Below are positions 35,408 through 44,784 of a stretch of 58,017 nt of DNA, one piece after another. Both the position numbers and the translations under genes were made by a program. The stretch comes from Phycisphaerales bacterium (GTDB lineage Bacteria; Planctomycetota; Phycisphaerae; Phycisphaerales; UBA1924). The notes below the pieces were generated by a model, which saw only the letters and a program-made list of their open reading frames with translations, searched no databases and was not told the origin of the DNA. How positions within the stretch are numbered: position 1 is the first letter of the stretch; the number at the start of each line of letters is the position of its first letter. The stretch spans positions 1 through 58,017 of the forward strand of contig JADZER010000077.1 of assembly GCA_020850415.1 (NCBI GenBank). Reading direction: 5' to 3'.

Positions 35408-37948
35408 ATGATCCACGACGATCAGATCAAACAGTCCATGCGGGGCGGGCCGGGAACGGCCCACCCCGTCTTTAGCGCCGAGGGAGCCGCGGCGCCGCGG
35501 CTCCCCACCGGCAGGTACGGGCGCTTCACCGAGGACGGGTCGGCGTTCATCGTCTCCGACCCCGAGGCCCCGATGCCCTGGGTCAATATCGTCTGCGCCG
35601 ACCGGTTCGGGTTCGTGGTCAGCCACAACGGGGGCGGGTTCAGCTGGCTGGACGACTCGCAGCACAATGTGCTGACGCGCTGGGAGATGGACCTGGTCCG
35701 CGACGACCGGGGCAAGTTCCTGTATGTCGCGGACCTGGACAGCGGGGAGGTCTGGTCGGCCGCCCCGGCCCCGTGCCGGCCCGCGTACCAGGAGTACGCG
35801 TGCGTGCACGCGCCGGGGGCCACGACCTTCCGCACGCGGTGCAGCGACATCCAGATCGAGTGGACGATGGGCGTCGCGCCCGACGCCCACGCCGAGCTAT
35901 GGCATGTCCGGGTGCTCAACGACTCGGGGCGCCCGCGTCGGCTCCGGCTGTGCTCGTACCTGGAGTGGTGCTGCGGGGCCGCGCCGGACACCAAGCGTGA
36001 GTTCCACAAGCTCTTCCTGCGGACGCGGTACGACGCGTCGAGGCACGCGATCGTCGCCGCCAAGACGATGTGGGACCTGCCCGGCGGCCCGGAGGCGATG
36101 CACTGGAACCGCCCGTGGCCGCATGCCGCGGGGCTGCGGGTCTGCGGCGGGGAGATCGAGCCGAGCCTCGCGCTCGACGACAAGACGGCCTTCCTGGGTC
36201 GGTACGGCACGACGGCACGGCCCGGGGCGTTGCTCGCCGGCCCGGCCGAGACCGGCGCTCCCCCGGCGGCGCCCGACGGGATCGCGGCGTTGGGGGCCGA
36301 CCTGACGCTCCAACCCGGCGAGCAGACGAGCGTGCTGTACACGCTGGCGATCGCGGACAACGCGCAGGAGCTGGGCGCGGTGCTGGACCGCTTCGCGACG
36401 CCCGAAGCCGGCGGCGCGGCGCTGCGGGCGTCGGCGCAGGCGTGGGCCGGGTCGCTCGAACGCGTGCGTGTGCGCACGGGCATCGCCGACTTCGACGCCC
36501 TCAACAACACCTGGCTGCCCTACCAGGCGATCAGCGCCCGGCTCAACGGGCGGACGGGGTACTACCAGCAGTCCGGGGCCCGCGGCTTCCGGGATCAACT
36601 TCAGGACAGCCAGGTCCACCTCGCCCGCGAGCCCGGGCGCACGCTCGACCAGATGCTGCTGCACGCCTCGCGTCAATTCGCGTCGGGCGCGGTGCAGCAC
36701 TGGTGGCACGCCCTGGCCGACTTCGGCAACCCGACCACCTGCAGCGACGATTACCTGTGGCTGCCGTTCGTCGCGGCCAACTACCTGCGCGAGACCGGCG
36801 ACCTGGGCGCCCTCGAGCGCTCGGCGCCGTACCTCGACGACCCGGCCGGCGGGACGATCCTCGATCACTGCCGGCGGGCGCTCGACCGGGCCGACACGCT
36901 GCGGAGCGAGCGGGGCCTGCCGCTGATCGGCTCGTGCGACTGGAACGACGGGCTCTCGACGGTCGGGATCGAGGGTCGGGGCGAGTCGGTCTGGCTGGCG
37001 TTCTTCCTGATCGACATCCTGCGGGACTGGCAGGAGATCCTGCTCCGCGTCGGGGACCCGCACGGGGCGCTGACGCTGAAGCAACGCCGCGAAGCGATGA
37101 CCGAGACGGTCAATACCCACGCATGGGACGGCCGGTGGTTCCGGCGCGCGACGCGCGACGACGGGCGATGGCTGGGCTCGGCCGGGTGCGCGGAGGGCGC
37201 GATCTTCCTGAACCCGCAGGTCTGGGCGATCATGGCCGACGCTGCGGACGAGGATCGCCTCGACACCGCCTGGCAGAGCACGAAGGACCGGCTGCTCACA
37301 CCCTACGGCCCGCTGCTGCTCGCCCCGGCGTTCGTGACCCCCGACCCGTCGGTGGGCTACATCACCCGATATCCGCCCGGCTCGCGCGAGAACGGCGGGG
37401 TGTACACGCACGCGGCGACCTGGGCGCTCGCGGCGGCGTGCAAGCGGCGCGAGCCCGAGACCGTCGCGGCCGTGTGGCGATCCCTCTCACCGATCCTCCG
37501 CTGGTCGCGGGACGCGGATGTCTACGCGGCCGAGCCGTATGTCCTGCCCGGCAACTCCGACGGCCCGCTGGCCCCGGTACCGGGGCGTGCGGGGTGGACC
37601 TGGTACACGGGGTCGGCGGCGTGGCTGCACCGGATCAGCCTGGAGTGGGTGCTGGGCATCCGCCCGACCTGGGAGGGCCTGCGGATCGACCCGTGCCCGG
37701 CGAAGGGCATGGGGCATGTCGAGGCGAGGCGGGCGTGGCGCGGGCGGGAGGTCGTCGTCCGCTTCGACGCGAGCAAGTTCGAACCGGCTATCCCCCCCAC
37801 CGTCGTGCTCGGCGGCCGGGTGCTGCGCGACGGCGTGGTCCGGCCGGAGGACCTGAGGGAGGCCGGGGGTTTGGATATCACCGTATCGTGGGAGCGGCCG
37901 GTCGAGATGCCGACCGCGGGGACCGCTACCGGGAGGGCCACCGCATGA
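35408..37948 (+). CDS. GH94 family glycoside phosphorylase
   Basis: An 846-aa cytoplasmic inverting phosphorylase. The N-terminal beta-sandwich shows [24 protein letters not shown] and LTRWEMDLV; the (alpha/alpha)6 catalytic domain shows [19 protein letters not shown], then [12 protein letters not shown] with the general-acid Asp of GH94, and [20 protein letters not shown] near the C terminus. The family covers cellobiose, cellobionate, chitobiose and beta-1,2-oligoglucan phosphorylases, producing sugar 1-phosphate; the substrate cannot be fixed by eye. Paired with a GH144-like enzyme and a sugar importer, a beta-1,2-gluco-oligosaccharide is a reasonable inference. Its stop overlaps the next start (ATGA). 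Confidence 0.9.
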   Translation: MIHDDQIKQSMRGGPGTAHPVFSAEGAAAPRLPTGRYGRFTEDGSAFIVSDPEAPMPWVNIVCADRFGFVVSHNGGGFSWLDDSQHNVLTRWEMDLVRDDRGKFLYVADLDSGEVWSAAPAPCRPAYQEYACVHAPGATTFRTRCSDIQIEWTMGVAPDAHAELWHVRVLNDSGRPRRLRLCSYLEWCCGAAPDTKREFHKLFLRTRYDASRHAIVAAKTMWDLPGGPEAMHWNRPWPHAAGLRVCGGEIEPSLALDDKTAFLGRYGTTARPGALLAGPAETGAPPAAPDGIAALGADLTLQPGEQTSVLYTLAIADNAQELGAVLDRFATPEAGGAALRASAQAWAGSLERVRVRTGIADFDALNNTWLPYQAISARLNGRTGYYQQSGARGFRDQLQDSQVHLAREPGRTLDQMLLHASRQFASGAVQHWWHALADFGNPTTCSDDYLWLPFVAANYLRETGDLGALERSAPYLDDPAGGTILDHCRRALDRADTLRSERGLPLIGSCDWNDGLSTVGIEGRGESVWLAFFLIDILRDWQEILLRVGDPHGALTLKQRREAMTETVNTHAWDGRWFRRATRDDGRWLGSAGCAEGAIFLNPQVWAIMADAADEDRLDTAWQSTKDRLLTPYGPLLLAPAFVTPDPSVGYITRYPPGSRENGGVYTHAATWALAAACKRREPETVAAVWRSLSPILRWSRDADVYAAEPYVLPGNSDGPLAPVPGRAGWTWYTGSAAWLHRISLEWVLGIRPTWEGLRIDPCPAKGMGHVEARRAWRGREVVVRFDASKFEPAIPPTVVLGGRVLRDGVVRPEDLREAGGLDITVSWERPVEMPTAGTATGRATA

Positions 37949-38685
37949 GACGCAACCGCAGGGGACATGGGGCGTTCACCTTGATCGAGCTGCTCGTGGT
38001 GATCGCGATCATCGCGCTACTCATCAGCATCCTGCTGCCGAGCCTGGGCAAGGCCCGGGACGCGGCGAGGGATGTGATCTGCAAGAGCAATCTGCGGCAG
38101 GTGGGGACCGCGATGCAGATGTACCTGGACGCGCAGCGCGACCCGGTCTTCATTGATTTCTATCCTCGTGTTCCGCAAGCACATGACTACTGGGAGGGTG
38201 TCCGGACACTCGATGATTTCCTGTCCAACGCCGAGAGCGAGGCATTCACCTGCCCGGCGGCGCGGGGTATTTCGAGCGTCAGGGACCCGGCCAGCAGGGC
38301 GTACCTGCAGCGGGGCGCCCGGTACTATGTCTATGACTACGACGAGGACGGGTTCGAGGAGTACACCGAGTACTGGATGAACGACTCTCGGTACACGCCG
38401 GGGTCACAGTCCGGCGTGTCCGGCAGGCCGATCCGGCAGGTCAAACACTGGGAAGAGGTCGTGCTCGCCACCGACGCTCTCGACGAATTCCCCCGGCACA
38501 ATGGCCGTCCGGACAACTCCAATCTCCATTTCGACGAGGGCGCGCTGGGGAAGAACAACTTCCTGTTCGGGGACTTGCGCATCGAATCGCTCGCGCTGCC
38601 AGAGTACATCACTTTCGAAGCGATCGACAAGTTCGGTGCACCGGGGCCCTTCTACAATTGGGGCCACTACTACCCGAACAACTGA
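37945..38685 (+). CDS. Type II secretion-type pseudopilin (prepilin N-methylation signal)
   Basis: A 246-aa protein with the class III signal [26 protein letters not shown] (prepilin peptidase cut after Gly, Glu at +5) and the planctomycete-type helix [24 protein letters not shown]. The rest is a globular domain with several Tyr/Asp-rich stretches. It probably sits in the envelope as a minor pseudopilin. Its ATG overlaps the GH94 stop, so it belongs to the glycan operon; such pseudopilins are often linked to carbohydrate genes in planctomycetes, with unknown role. Confidence 0.85.
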   Translation: MRRNRRGHGAFTLIELLVVIAIIALLISILLPSLGKARDAARDVICKSNLRQVGTAMQMYLDAQRDPVFIDFYPRVPQAHDYWEGVRTLDDFLSNAESEAFTCPAARGISSVRDPASRAYLQRGARYYVYDYDEDGFEEYTEYWMNDSRYTPGSQSGVSGRPIRQVKHWEEVVLATDALDEFPRHNGRPDNSNLHFDEGALGKNNFLFGDLRIESLALPEYITFEAIDKFGAPGPFYNWGHYYPNN

Positions 38686-38719
38686 CCCGCCCAAGCGCCG
38701 GTATCGAGTGAGCAATCTC

Positions 38720-39103
38720 ATGGAGAAGGTCAAAGTACTCTTCGGCGAACGGACCGTTTTGCGGATCGCTCTGGCGGCCTGCCTGGTGGTTCTCGCGGTG
38801 CTCGCGTTCCGACGGTTCGCGGGACCACAGAACCCATACAGCTTCGACCGGCTGACCCAGGATGTCACACTCATCTGTCGTGAGACCGGTGAGGAGTTCA
38901 TCATGCCACGGGGCCGGATGGAGCAGCAGCTCTGGCAGCGGCCCGCGCCGATCGACCCGACGCTGGGGCTGACCAATCCCAACACGGGCCGCCCGACGCT
39001 CTTCCCCAAGAACGAGTGGGAGGCGACGATCGACCGCATCAACGCCGACCGGCAGGCGGTCGCCGAAGCGTCGGGCCGGAAGCCCCGCAAGGACAAGGAA
39101 TAG
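38720..39103 (+). CDS. Single-pass membrane protein of unknown function
   Basis: A 127-aa protein with one membrane helix (VLRIALAACLVVLAVLAFRRF, residues about 13-33; short cytoplasmic N terminus) and a soluble part of about 95 residues ending in a basic tail (RKPRKDKE). The pattern LICRETGEEFIMPRG and the G-L-T-N-P-N-T-G region suggest a small conserved domain, but I do not recognise it. A GTG at 38708 in frame could be the start instead. Position between pseudopilin and binding-protein genes suggests an accessory envelope role. Confidence 0.65.
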   Translation: MEKVKVLFGERTVLRIALAACLVVLAVLAFRRFAGPQNPYSFDRLTQDVTLICRETGEEFIMPRGRMEQQLWQRPAPIDPTLGLTNPNTGRPTLFPKNEWEATIDRINADRQAVAEASGRKPRKDKE

Positions 39104-39160
39104 CATCACCTGTGCGGCGGAGCGACGCCGCGGTGGTGCTGGGAACGCGGGGGCTGCCGA

Positions 39161-40645
39161 GTGGGCCGAACCGACAGCCAGTCTGACGCCGCACCTTCTG
39201 AGTCGCCCATGGTTCGCGCCGGCCGGCTGACGCGTCGCTCGGCGCTGGGGGTGCTGGGGGCGTCGGCGCTGGCCTACGCCGTGCTCGGGCCTCGGGGGAT
39301 CAAGGACACGCCGCCCGGGCGGGTGGTACTCGACTACTGGGAGAAGTGGACGGGGCAGGAGGGCCTGGCGATGCGCCGGGTGGTGGACGAGTTCAACGGG
39401 TCGCAGGACCGCGTCTGGGTGCGGTACTTCTCGCTGAGCGCGATCGAGCAGAAGGCGATGGTCGCGATCTCCGGGGGCGACCCGCCGGACATCCTCGGGC
39501 TTTGGGACTTCGCGTTCCCGGCGTTCGCCGAGGCGGGGGCCCTGCTGCCGCTGGACGCGCTCGACGCGGCGTACCGGGGCGAGCTGGCGCCGGTATTCCG
39601 GGATCGCTACGGCGAGGCGGGGTGGGTGTTCGAGCGCGAGCGGTTTGCGCCGCCGATCTGGGACCTGGTGCGGTACAAGGGGGCGGCGTGGGGCGCGGTG
39701 AGCACCTGCAGCTCGATGGCGCTCTACTACACCCGGGAGGCGGTCCGCGAGGTCGGGCTCGACCCCGACAGCCCGCCGCGGACGATCGAGGAGTTCGATC
39801 TGGCGGCCGAGCGTCTGACGACGCTCGACGAGCACGGCACGCTCCGGCGTGCGGGGTTCGTGCACCGCGAGCCGGGGTGGTGGGACTGGATCTGGGGGTA
39901 CTTCTTCGGCGGGTCGCTGCTGGACGGGGCCGGGGCATCCTCGGCCGCGGCGCCGGAGAATGTGCGGGCGTACGAGTGGCTTCAGACCTACCCCGAGCGG
40001 ATCGGGCCGTCGCGGATGCTGGCGTTCCAGTCGGGGTTCGGCGGGTACAACTCGGTGCAGCAGCCGCTGCTGTCGGGCAAGGTGGCGATGTGCCTGCACG
40101 GGCCTTTCTTGGCGAATGTCGTGGGGACCTTCAAGCCGGGCTTTGACTACGCGGCGGCGCCCTTCCCGGTGGAGGCGGGGATCTACGACCCCGAGCGTCC
40201 GATCGCGCTGCTGGAGTCGGACACGCTGTGCGTGCCGCGGGGCTGCAAGCACCCGCGGGAGGCGTTCGAGTTCATCGCGTTCGTGCAGCGGCGGGGGTCG
40301 CTGGAGTCTCTGGCGACGCAGCACGCGAAGCCGTCGCCCTTGGCGGAGGTTTCGGCGGGGTTCGCGGCGTCGCACCCGAACCGGTCGATCGCGATGCACA
40401 ACCGGCTGGTGAACAGCCCGCGGGCGTTCAGCAAGCCCCGGACGCGGGTCTGGCCTCAGTACGAGTCGGAGTTTGTGACGAAGATGGGGGCGATGTGGGA
40501 CCTACGGACGACGGCGGCCGAGGCCCTCGCGGCGATCCAGACGCGGGCGCAGGGCATCATCGATCTCGCGGCCGAGCAGTCGGCGCGGCGGTACGGGGGC
40601 CGGGCGCTGCTTGAGCGGGCGCCGAGGCTGGAGGGTTCGCAGTGA
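39161..40645 (+). CDS. ABC transporter sugar-binding protein
   Basis: A 494-aa extracytoplasmic solute-binding protein of the family 1 (MalE-like) type, with a Tat-like N-terminal segment (GRLTRRSALGVLGASALAY). Typical features are FNGSQDRVWVRYF, GGDPPDILGLWDF, the WDLVRYKGAAWG stretch and the LLSGKVAMCLHGPF segment. It should capture an oligosaccharide and hand it to the two permeases that follow. The start is GTG at 39161; ATG at 39209 is also possible. Stop overlaps the permease start by 4 nt. No ATPase gene is in the window, so a shared MsmK-like ATPase from elsewhere is likely. Confidence 0.87.
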   Translation: MGRTDSQSDAAPSESPMVRAGRLTRRSALGVLGASALAYAVLGPRGIKDTPPGRVVLDYWEKWTGQEGLAMRRVVDEFNGSQDRVWVRYFSLSAIEQKAMVAISGGDPPDILGLWDFAFPAFAEAGALLPLDALDAAYRGELAPVFRDRYGEAGWVFERERFAPPIWDLVRYKGAAWGAVSTCSSMALYYTREAVREVGLDPDSPPRTIEEFDLAAERLTTLDEHGTLRRAGFVHREPGWWDWIWGYFFGGSLLDGAGASSAAAPENVRAYEWLQTYPERIGPSRMLAFQSGFGGYNSVQQPLLSGKVAMCLHGPFLANVVGTFKPGFDYAAAPFPVEAGIYDPERPIALLESDTLCVPRGCKHPREAFEFIAFVQRRGSLESLATQHAKPSPLAEVSAGFAASHPNRSIAMHNRLVNSPRAFSKPRTRVWPQYESEFVTKMGAMWDLRTTAAEALAAIQTRAQGIIDLAAEQSARRYGGRALLERAPRLEGSQ

Positions 40646-41586
40646 GCGGGGCGCCCCCCAGAGCCTTCGCCCCCCGGCGCCGGCTGCCCCCGGGCGCGGT
40701 CGGGCTGCTGTTCATCAGCCCGTGGCTGGTCGGGTTCCTCGTGTTCATGCTCGCGCCGGTGCTGATGTCGCTCTACTACAGCCTGAGCGACTACTCGGTG
40801 CTCGAGCCGCCGCTGTGGGCCGGGGCGGAGAACTACACGCGCCTGCTGCACGACCCGGTGTTCTGGAAGGTGCTGCGGAACACGGCGGTGTACACGCTGG
40901 TGGTGGTGCCGCTGTCGACGGTCATCGCGATCGCGATCGCCTGCCTGCTCAACACGAACATCAGGTGGCGAGCGTTCTGGCGTGCGGTGGTGTTTCTGCC
41001 GTCGCTCATGCCGCTGGTGGCGGCGGCGATGGTGTGGATGTGGATCTTCAACGGCGAGCTGGGCCTGCTCAACTCGTCGCTGGACCCGGTGCTCGGGGCG
41101 GTCAACGGCGCGCTGGGGACCGACCTGCGGGGGCCCAACTGGCTCGGCTCGCCCCGGTGGGTGATGCCGTCGCTGATCCTGATGAGCCTGTGGGGTATCG
41201 GCAACGCGGTGGTGATCTACCTGGCGGCGCTGGGCGATGTGCCCAGGTCGCTGTACGAGGCCGCGGCGATCGACGGGGTCTCGGCGTTGGGGCGGTTCCG
41301 GAATGTCACGCTGCCGATGATCTCGCCGGTGGTGCTGTTCAATGTGATCATCGGCGTGATCGGGGCGTGGCAGGTGTTCGCGGCGCCGTATGTGATGCTG
41401 GGGTCGGCGGGCGGGCCCGACCGGTCGGGCTACTTCTACACGATGTACCTCTACGACAACGCCTTCCCCTACGGCAAGATGGGGTACGCCAGCGCGATGG
41501 CGTGGGTGCAGCTGGTCATCGTGCTGGCGCTGACGGGCCTGACGATGGTGATGAGCAAGCGGTTCGTCTACTACAGGGGGGCCTGA
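40642..41586 (+). CDS. ABC sugar transporter permease (MalF/UgpA type)
   Basis: A 314-aa inner-membrane permease with six predicted helices (LLFISPWLVGFLVFMLAPVL first) and the EAA loop EAAAIDGVSALGRFRNVTLPMISP about residue 210, which contacts the ATPase. The start is GTG at 40642, overlapping the binding-protein stop (GTGA). It forms the channel with the next gene. Confidence 0.92.
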   Translation: MSGAPPRAFAPRRRLPPGAVGLLFISPWLVGFLVFMLAPVLMSLYYSLSDYSVLEPPLWAGAENYTRLLHDPVFWKVLRNTAVYTLVVVPLSTVIAIAIACLLNTNIRWRAFWRAVVFLPSLMPLVAAAMVWMWIFNGELGLLNSSLDPVLGAVNGALGTDLRGPNWLGSPRWVMPSLILMSLWGIGNAVVIYLAALGDVPRSLYEAAAIDGVSALGRFRNVTLPMISPVVLFNVIIGVIGAWQVFAAPYVMLGSAGGPDRSGYFYTMYLYDNAFPYGKMGYASAMAWVQLVIVLALTGLTMVMSKRFVYYRGA

Positions 41587-42485
41587 CCATCCGGCGACGC
41601 GGCGGCCCAACCCGACGGCTCTTCCTGAACACGCTGGTGGCGCTCGTGGGCGTGCTCTACGCGCTGCCCCTGCTCTGGATGTTCTCGACCTCCCTCAAGC
41701 CGGTCGAGCAGGTGCTCGCCGACCCGCCGACGCTGCTGCCCGAGCCGCTGGGCTCGGTCCCCCGCTACGCGGCGGAGAACTACATCGGGCGCGTGGGGCC
41801 CGACGGCGTGGGCGACCCGCGCGGGGTGTGGACCGACCCGGTGGTGGACTTCCCGCTGTTCCTGCGCAACTCGCTGGTGGTGGCGATCCTCAGCGTGTCG
41901 GGCATGGTGATCTCCAGCGCGATCGTGGCGTACGGGTTCGCCCGGGTGCGGTGGCGGGGCCGGGGGGCGGTGTTCGCGCTGGTGCTGGCGACGATGATGA
42001 TCCCCTTCCCGGTGCTTATGGGACCGATGTATGTGCTCTTCAAGGAGTTCGGGTGGATCGGCACGCTGCGCCCGCTCTGGGTGCCGGCGTGGTTCGCGGG
42101 GGCGTTCAATGTGTTCCTGCTGCGCCAGTTCTACCTGACGATCCCCCGCGAGCTGGACGAGGCGGCGTATATCGACGGGTGCTCGCACTGGGGGGTGTTC
42201 ACGCGGATCATCCTGCCGCTCTCGCGCCCGGCGCTGGCGGTGGTGGCGCTGTTCCACTTCATCGCGGTGTGGAACGACTTCCTGGGGCCGCTGATCTTCC
42301 TGCAGAAGCAGGAGCACTTCACGCTGGCGCTGGGGCTGGCGTTATACCAGTCGCAGGCGGGGAATGTCCCCTGGAACCTGCTGATGGCGGCGAGCACGCT
42401 GGTCCTCGCCCCTGTACTCATTCTGTTCGTATTCGCCCAGCGCACCTTCGTCGAGGGGATCGCGACGCAGGGCTTGAAGGAATGA
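41583..42485 (+). CDS. ABC sugar transporter permease (MalG/UgpE type), apparent CTG start
   Basis: A permease of about 300 aa with six helices (FLNTLVALVGVLYALPLLWMF first, SLKP motif after it) and the EAA loop ELDEAAYIDGCSHWGVFTRIILPLSRP. No ATG, GTG or TTG stands at a suitable place before the first helix: the frame after the upstream stop begins with CTG at 41583, overlapping that stop as CTGA, with AGGGGGG just upstream. CTG initiation is rare but fits the 4-nt overlap used at neighbouring junctions. The next candidate, an internal GTG, would cut into helix 1. Confidence 0.85.
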   Translation: MTIRRRGGPTRRLFLNTLVALVGVLYALPLLWMFSTSLKPVEQVLADPPTLLPEPLGSVPRYAAENYIGRVGPDGVGDPRGVWTDPVVDFPLFLRNSLVVAILSVSGMVISSAIVAYGFARVRWRGRGAVFALVLATMMIPFPVLMGPMYVLFKEFGWIGTLRPLWVPAWFAGAFNVFLLRQFYLTIPRELDEAAYIDGCSHWGVFTRIILPLSRPALAVVALFHFIAVWNDFLGPLIFLQKQEHFTLALGLALYQSQAGNVPWNLLMAASTLVLAPVLILFVFAQRTFVEGIATQGLKE

Positions 42486-42526
42486 GCCGAGCGCGCGAGA
42501 ATCGGGACGAATCGGGCGGCGGGCTC

Positions 42527-42555
42527 TTGACAGGGCGGCCGGAGTTCGATTGAAT
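42527..42555 (+). promoter_or_regulatory. Sigma-70-type promoter before dockerin-repeat gene
   Basis: -35 box TTGACA (42527-42532), 17-bp spacer and -10 TTGAAT (42550-42555, four of six matches). Operator 2 follows 4 bp later. It duplicates the arrangement at 34532, so the second half of the locus has its own regulated start. Confidence 0.6.
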
Positions 42556-42559
42556 GGCA

Positions 42560-42575
42560 ATGTAAACGCTTTCGT
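42560..42575. promoter_or_regulatory. LacI-type operator, site 2
   Basis: ATGTAAACGCTTTCGT, identical to site 1 (34562) in 15 of 16 positions. It lies 57 nt before the ATG at 42617, against 56 nt for site 1, and both genes share the ribosome-binding segment GGAGAGATCACATGA. The two sites should be controlled by the same LacI protein. Confidence 0.75.
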
Positions 42576-42616
42576 AACGGGTTTTGGCCACTATCGCAAT
42601 CCGCAGGAGAGATCAC

Positions 42617-43384
42617 ATGACCCGCAGCATCCTGACCGTTCTGGCGCTCGCCGCCGCCACCGCGTCCGCGCAGCAGAACCTGCTGTTCAACGGCGATTTC
42701 GAGACCATCGACGGGTTCACCGGCGAGCCGGCCGGGTGGGGCCTTTTCAACTCCGCCCGCTTCCGCGAGGACGGGGACGGGCTGGGCGAGATCCTGATCC
42801 GCAGCGGGACGCACTCGCTCGAGCTGGCGTCGGGCGCGGACTTCGTCGGCGCGACCACCAATGTCTGGAACCCCGACGAGCTGGAGTACTACGACCCCAA
42901 GTACACCTGGCGCGGGGGGCCGTGCAAGATCACCGGGTACTACGCGATCCCCGCCGGCCAGCCGCTGGACGGGGCCGTCTCCGGCCTCAAGCTCGAGTTC
43001 CGGCGTGAGAACTCCTCGGTGTACCTCGGCGTCGAGGACCTTTCCATCGAGGGCGACACGAACGGGGAGTGGGTCGAGTTCGGCTTCACCGTCGGGTGCG
43101 ACCAGCTGCCGCCCGACTGGCCTCCCTTCCCCATCGCGGTCAGCATCCTTCCCATCCGCTTCGGCGCTTCGGGCTCCACCGGCACGATTTTCTGGGACGA
43201 CCTGCACTTCACCCAGTGCATCGCCGACATGAACTGCGATGATCTCATCAACACGCAGGACTTCATCGCCTATCTGAACCTCTGGGTCGCCCAGGACCCG
43301 CGGGCCGACTTCAACGGCGACGGCATCGTCAACACCCAGGACTTCCTGGTATACTTGAATATCTGGGCGCAGCCGTGCCCATGA
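42617..43384 (+). CDS. Exported protein with C-terminal dockerin-like repeats
   Basis: A 255-aa protein with a signal peptide (MTRSILTVLALAAATASA), a beta-sandwich domain starting with LLFNGDFETIDGF, the usual opening of CBM4/9/22-type carbohydrate-binding modules, and two C-terminal Ca-binding loops (ADMNCDDLINTQDF and ADFNGDGIVNTQDF) ending WAQPCP. These resemble dockerin type I repeats and are typical of Phycisphaerae secreted proteins, where they likely act as anchoring or stability tags. Follows promoter and operator 2 and is followed by a second dockerin-repeat gene. Confidence 0.82.
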   Translation: MTRSILTVLALAAATASAQQNLLFNGDFETIDGFTGEPAGWGLFNSARFREDGDGLGEILIRSGTHSLELASGADFVGATTNVWNPDELEYYDPKYTWRGGPCKITGYYAIPAGQPLDGAVSGLKLEFRRENSSVYLGVEDLSIEGDTNGEWVEFGFTVGCDQLPPDWPPFPIAVSILPIRFGASGSTGTIFWDDLHFTQCIADMNCDDLINTQDFIAYLNLWVAQDPRADFNGDGIVNTQDFLVYLNIWAQPCP

Positions 43385-43400
43385 CGAGTCGGGTCGGACC

Positions 43401-44768
43401 ATGACCAAGCGAACGCCCACAACCGCCGCCGTCGTCACGATGGCGGCGGTTGCCGCTTCGGCGGGCGCACAGGACTACAAGTGCTACGACGACGGCGAGG
43501 TCGCGCTGGTCGCGATCCCGGACGGCGGCGTGCTTGAGCCGGCGATCCCGCTCTTTCTCCACGGCGTCCGGGTCGACGACCCCGACACCGGCGGGCCTGA
43601 TTCCTACACGATCCTCGATTTCTACGACCGCGTCCCCGGCACGGGGTCCTACCCGCTCACCGCGGCCGACATCATCGCCAACGGGTTCATCCGCCCCCTC
43701 GTGCAGCGGGCCGACGGCACGACCTCCGCGATCGGCACCTCGGTCGTCACCGGGCCCTCGTTCCGCGAGACCGGGCGCCCGCTCGATCTCATCCCCGACA
43801 TGCTGTCGGCCGAGATCACGATCGGCCAGCCGAACGGCGAGGACCGCATCGCCGTCACCGCGCACGGCCTCTACGCCGACCGGGCGGGCCTGACCTGTCA
43901 GCGGCGCTGGCCCGACCCGGTCATCGGGCGCACCGAGACGGTCGTTGAGTACGAGTGGGAGGCGGCCGGGGACATCCCGCTCCCCGGCGACAGCACCGGA
44001 CGCGGGTTCGACGCGTTCCGGCTGGTCATGTTCAGCAGCATGCTCTCCAGCCTCCAGACGCTCGAGTACGACGCCCGCTTCATCGAGGTCGTCGACCCGC
44101 AGGGCCGGCGCCGGACGCTCGAGCTCCGCGACAGCCCCAGGCCCCGCTACCTGTTCCCCTCCCCGCGCCCCGTCGCGGTCGGCGGGGCCTTCGCGCTGCT
44201 CAAGGACAACCGGTCGGTCTGGAACCCCGGGAGCCCGAGCATCGAGATCGTGATCGAGTCGGTGTCGGTCCCGGTCGGGCAGTTCGGCGTGCAGGGGTAC
44301 CTGGCGGCCTCGACCGACCACAACGACGACTCGCTCTCGGTGTGGCTGGAGTGGGTCGACGCGCCGGCGGTCGTGCCCGCGGGCACGCGGATCGGGGCCA
44401 GGCTGCGGATCATCGCGACCCCCGCGACCGACCCCGGCGATCTCGACCACGACGGGGCGTTCACCACGGCGGACGGCGCGATGCTCCACGCCAGGCTCGG
44501 CGCGGTCGAGGCCGACCCCGACTTCGACGCCTACGCCGACATCAACCGCGACAGGGCGGTCACAGACGCCGACTACGGCGCGCTGGCGGCCCTGCTCGGC
44601 GCCGACCCCGCCGACCTGAACCGCGACGGGGCGGTCAACACCATCGATGTGCTGGTCTACCTCACGCTGTTCGCCTCGGGCGACCCGTCCGCCGACCTGA
44701 ACGGGGACGGGCTGGTCAACACCATCGATGTGCTCTCGTACCTGAACCTGTACGCGTACGCCCGCTAA
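43401..44768 (+). CDS. Exported protein with multiple dockerin-like calcium loops
   Basis: A 455-aa protein with a signal peptide (AAVVTMAAVAASAGA). The body (about 25-345) is beta-rich and not recognised. The C terminus has four EF-hand-like loops: DLDHDGAFTTAD, DINRDRAVTDAD, DLNRDGAVNTID and DLNGDGLVNTID, i.e. two duplicated dockerin-like pairs, the last pair almost identical in sequence. It begins 16 nt after the previous gene and 16 nt before the isomerase gene, so is in the same operon. Probably a surface or periplasmic protein that handles the glycan. Confidence 0.8.
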   Translation: MTKRTPTTAAVVTMAAVAASAGAQDYKCYDDGEVALVAIPDGGVLEPAIPLFLHGVRVDDPDTGGPDSYTILDFYDRVPGTGSYPLTAADIIANGFIRPLVQRADGTTSAIGTSVVTGPSFRETGRPLDLIPDMLSAEITIGQPNGEDRIAVTAHGLYADRAGLTCQRRWPDPVIGRTETVVEYEWEAAGDIPLPGDSTGRGFDAFRLVMFSSMLSSLQTLEYDARFIEVVDPQGRRRTLELRDSPRPRYLFPSPRPVAVGGAFALLKDNRSVWNPGSPSIEIVIESVSVPVGQFGVQGYLAASTDHNDDSLSVWLEWVDAPAVVPAGTRIGARLRIIATPATDPGDLDHDGAFTTADGAMLHARLGAVEADPDFDAYADINRDRAVTDADYGALAALLGADPADLNRDGAVNTIDVLVYLTLFASGDPSADLNGDGLVNTIDVLSYLNLYAYAR

Positions 44769-44784
44769 CGACAGAGGACCCGTG

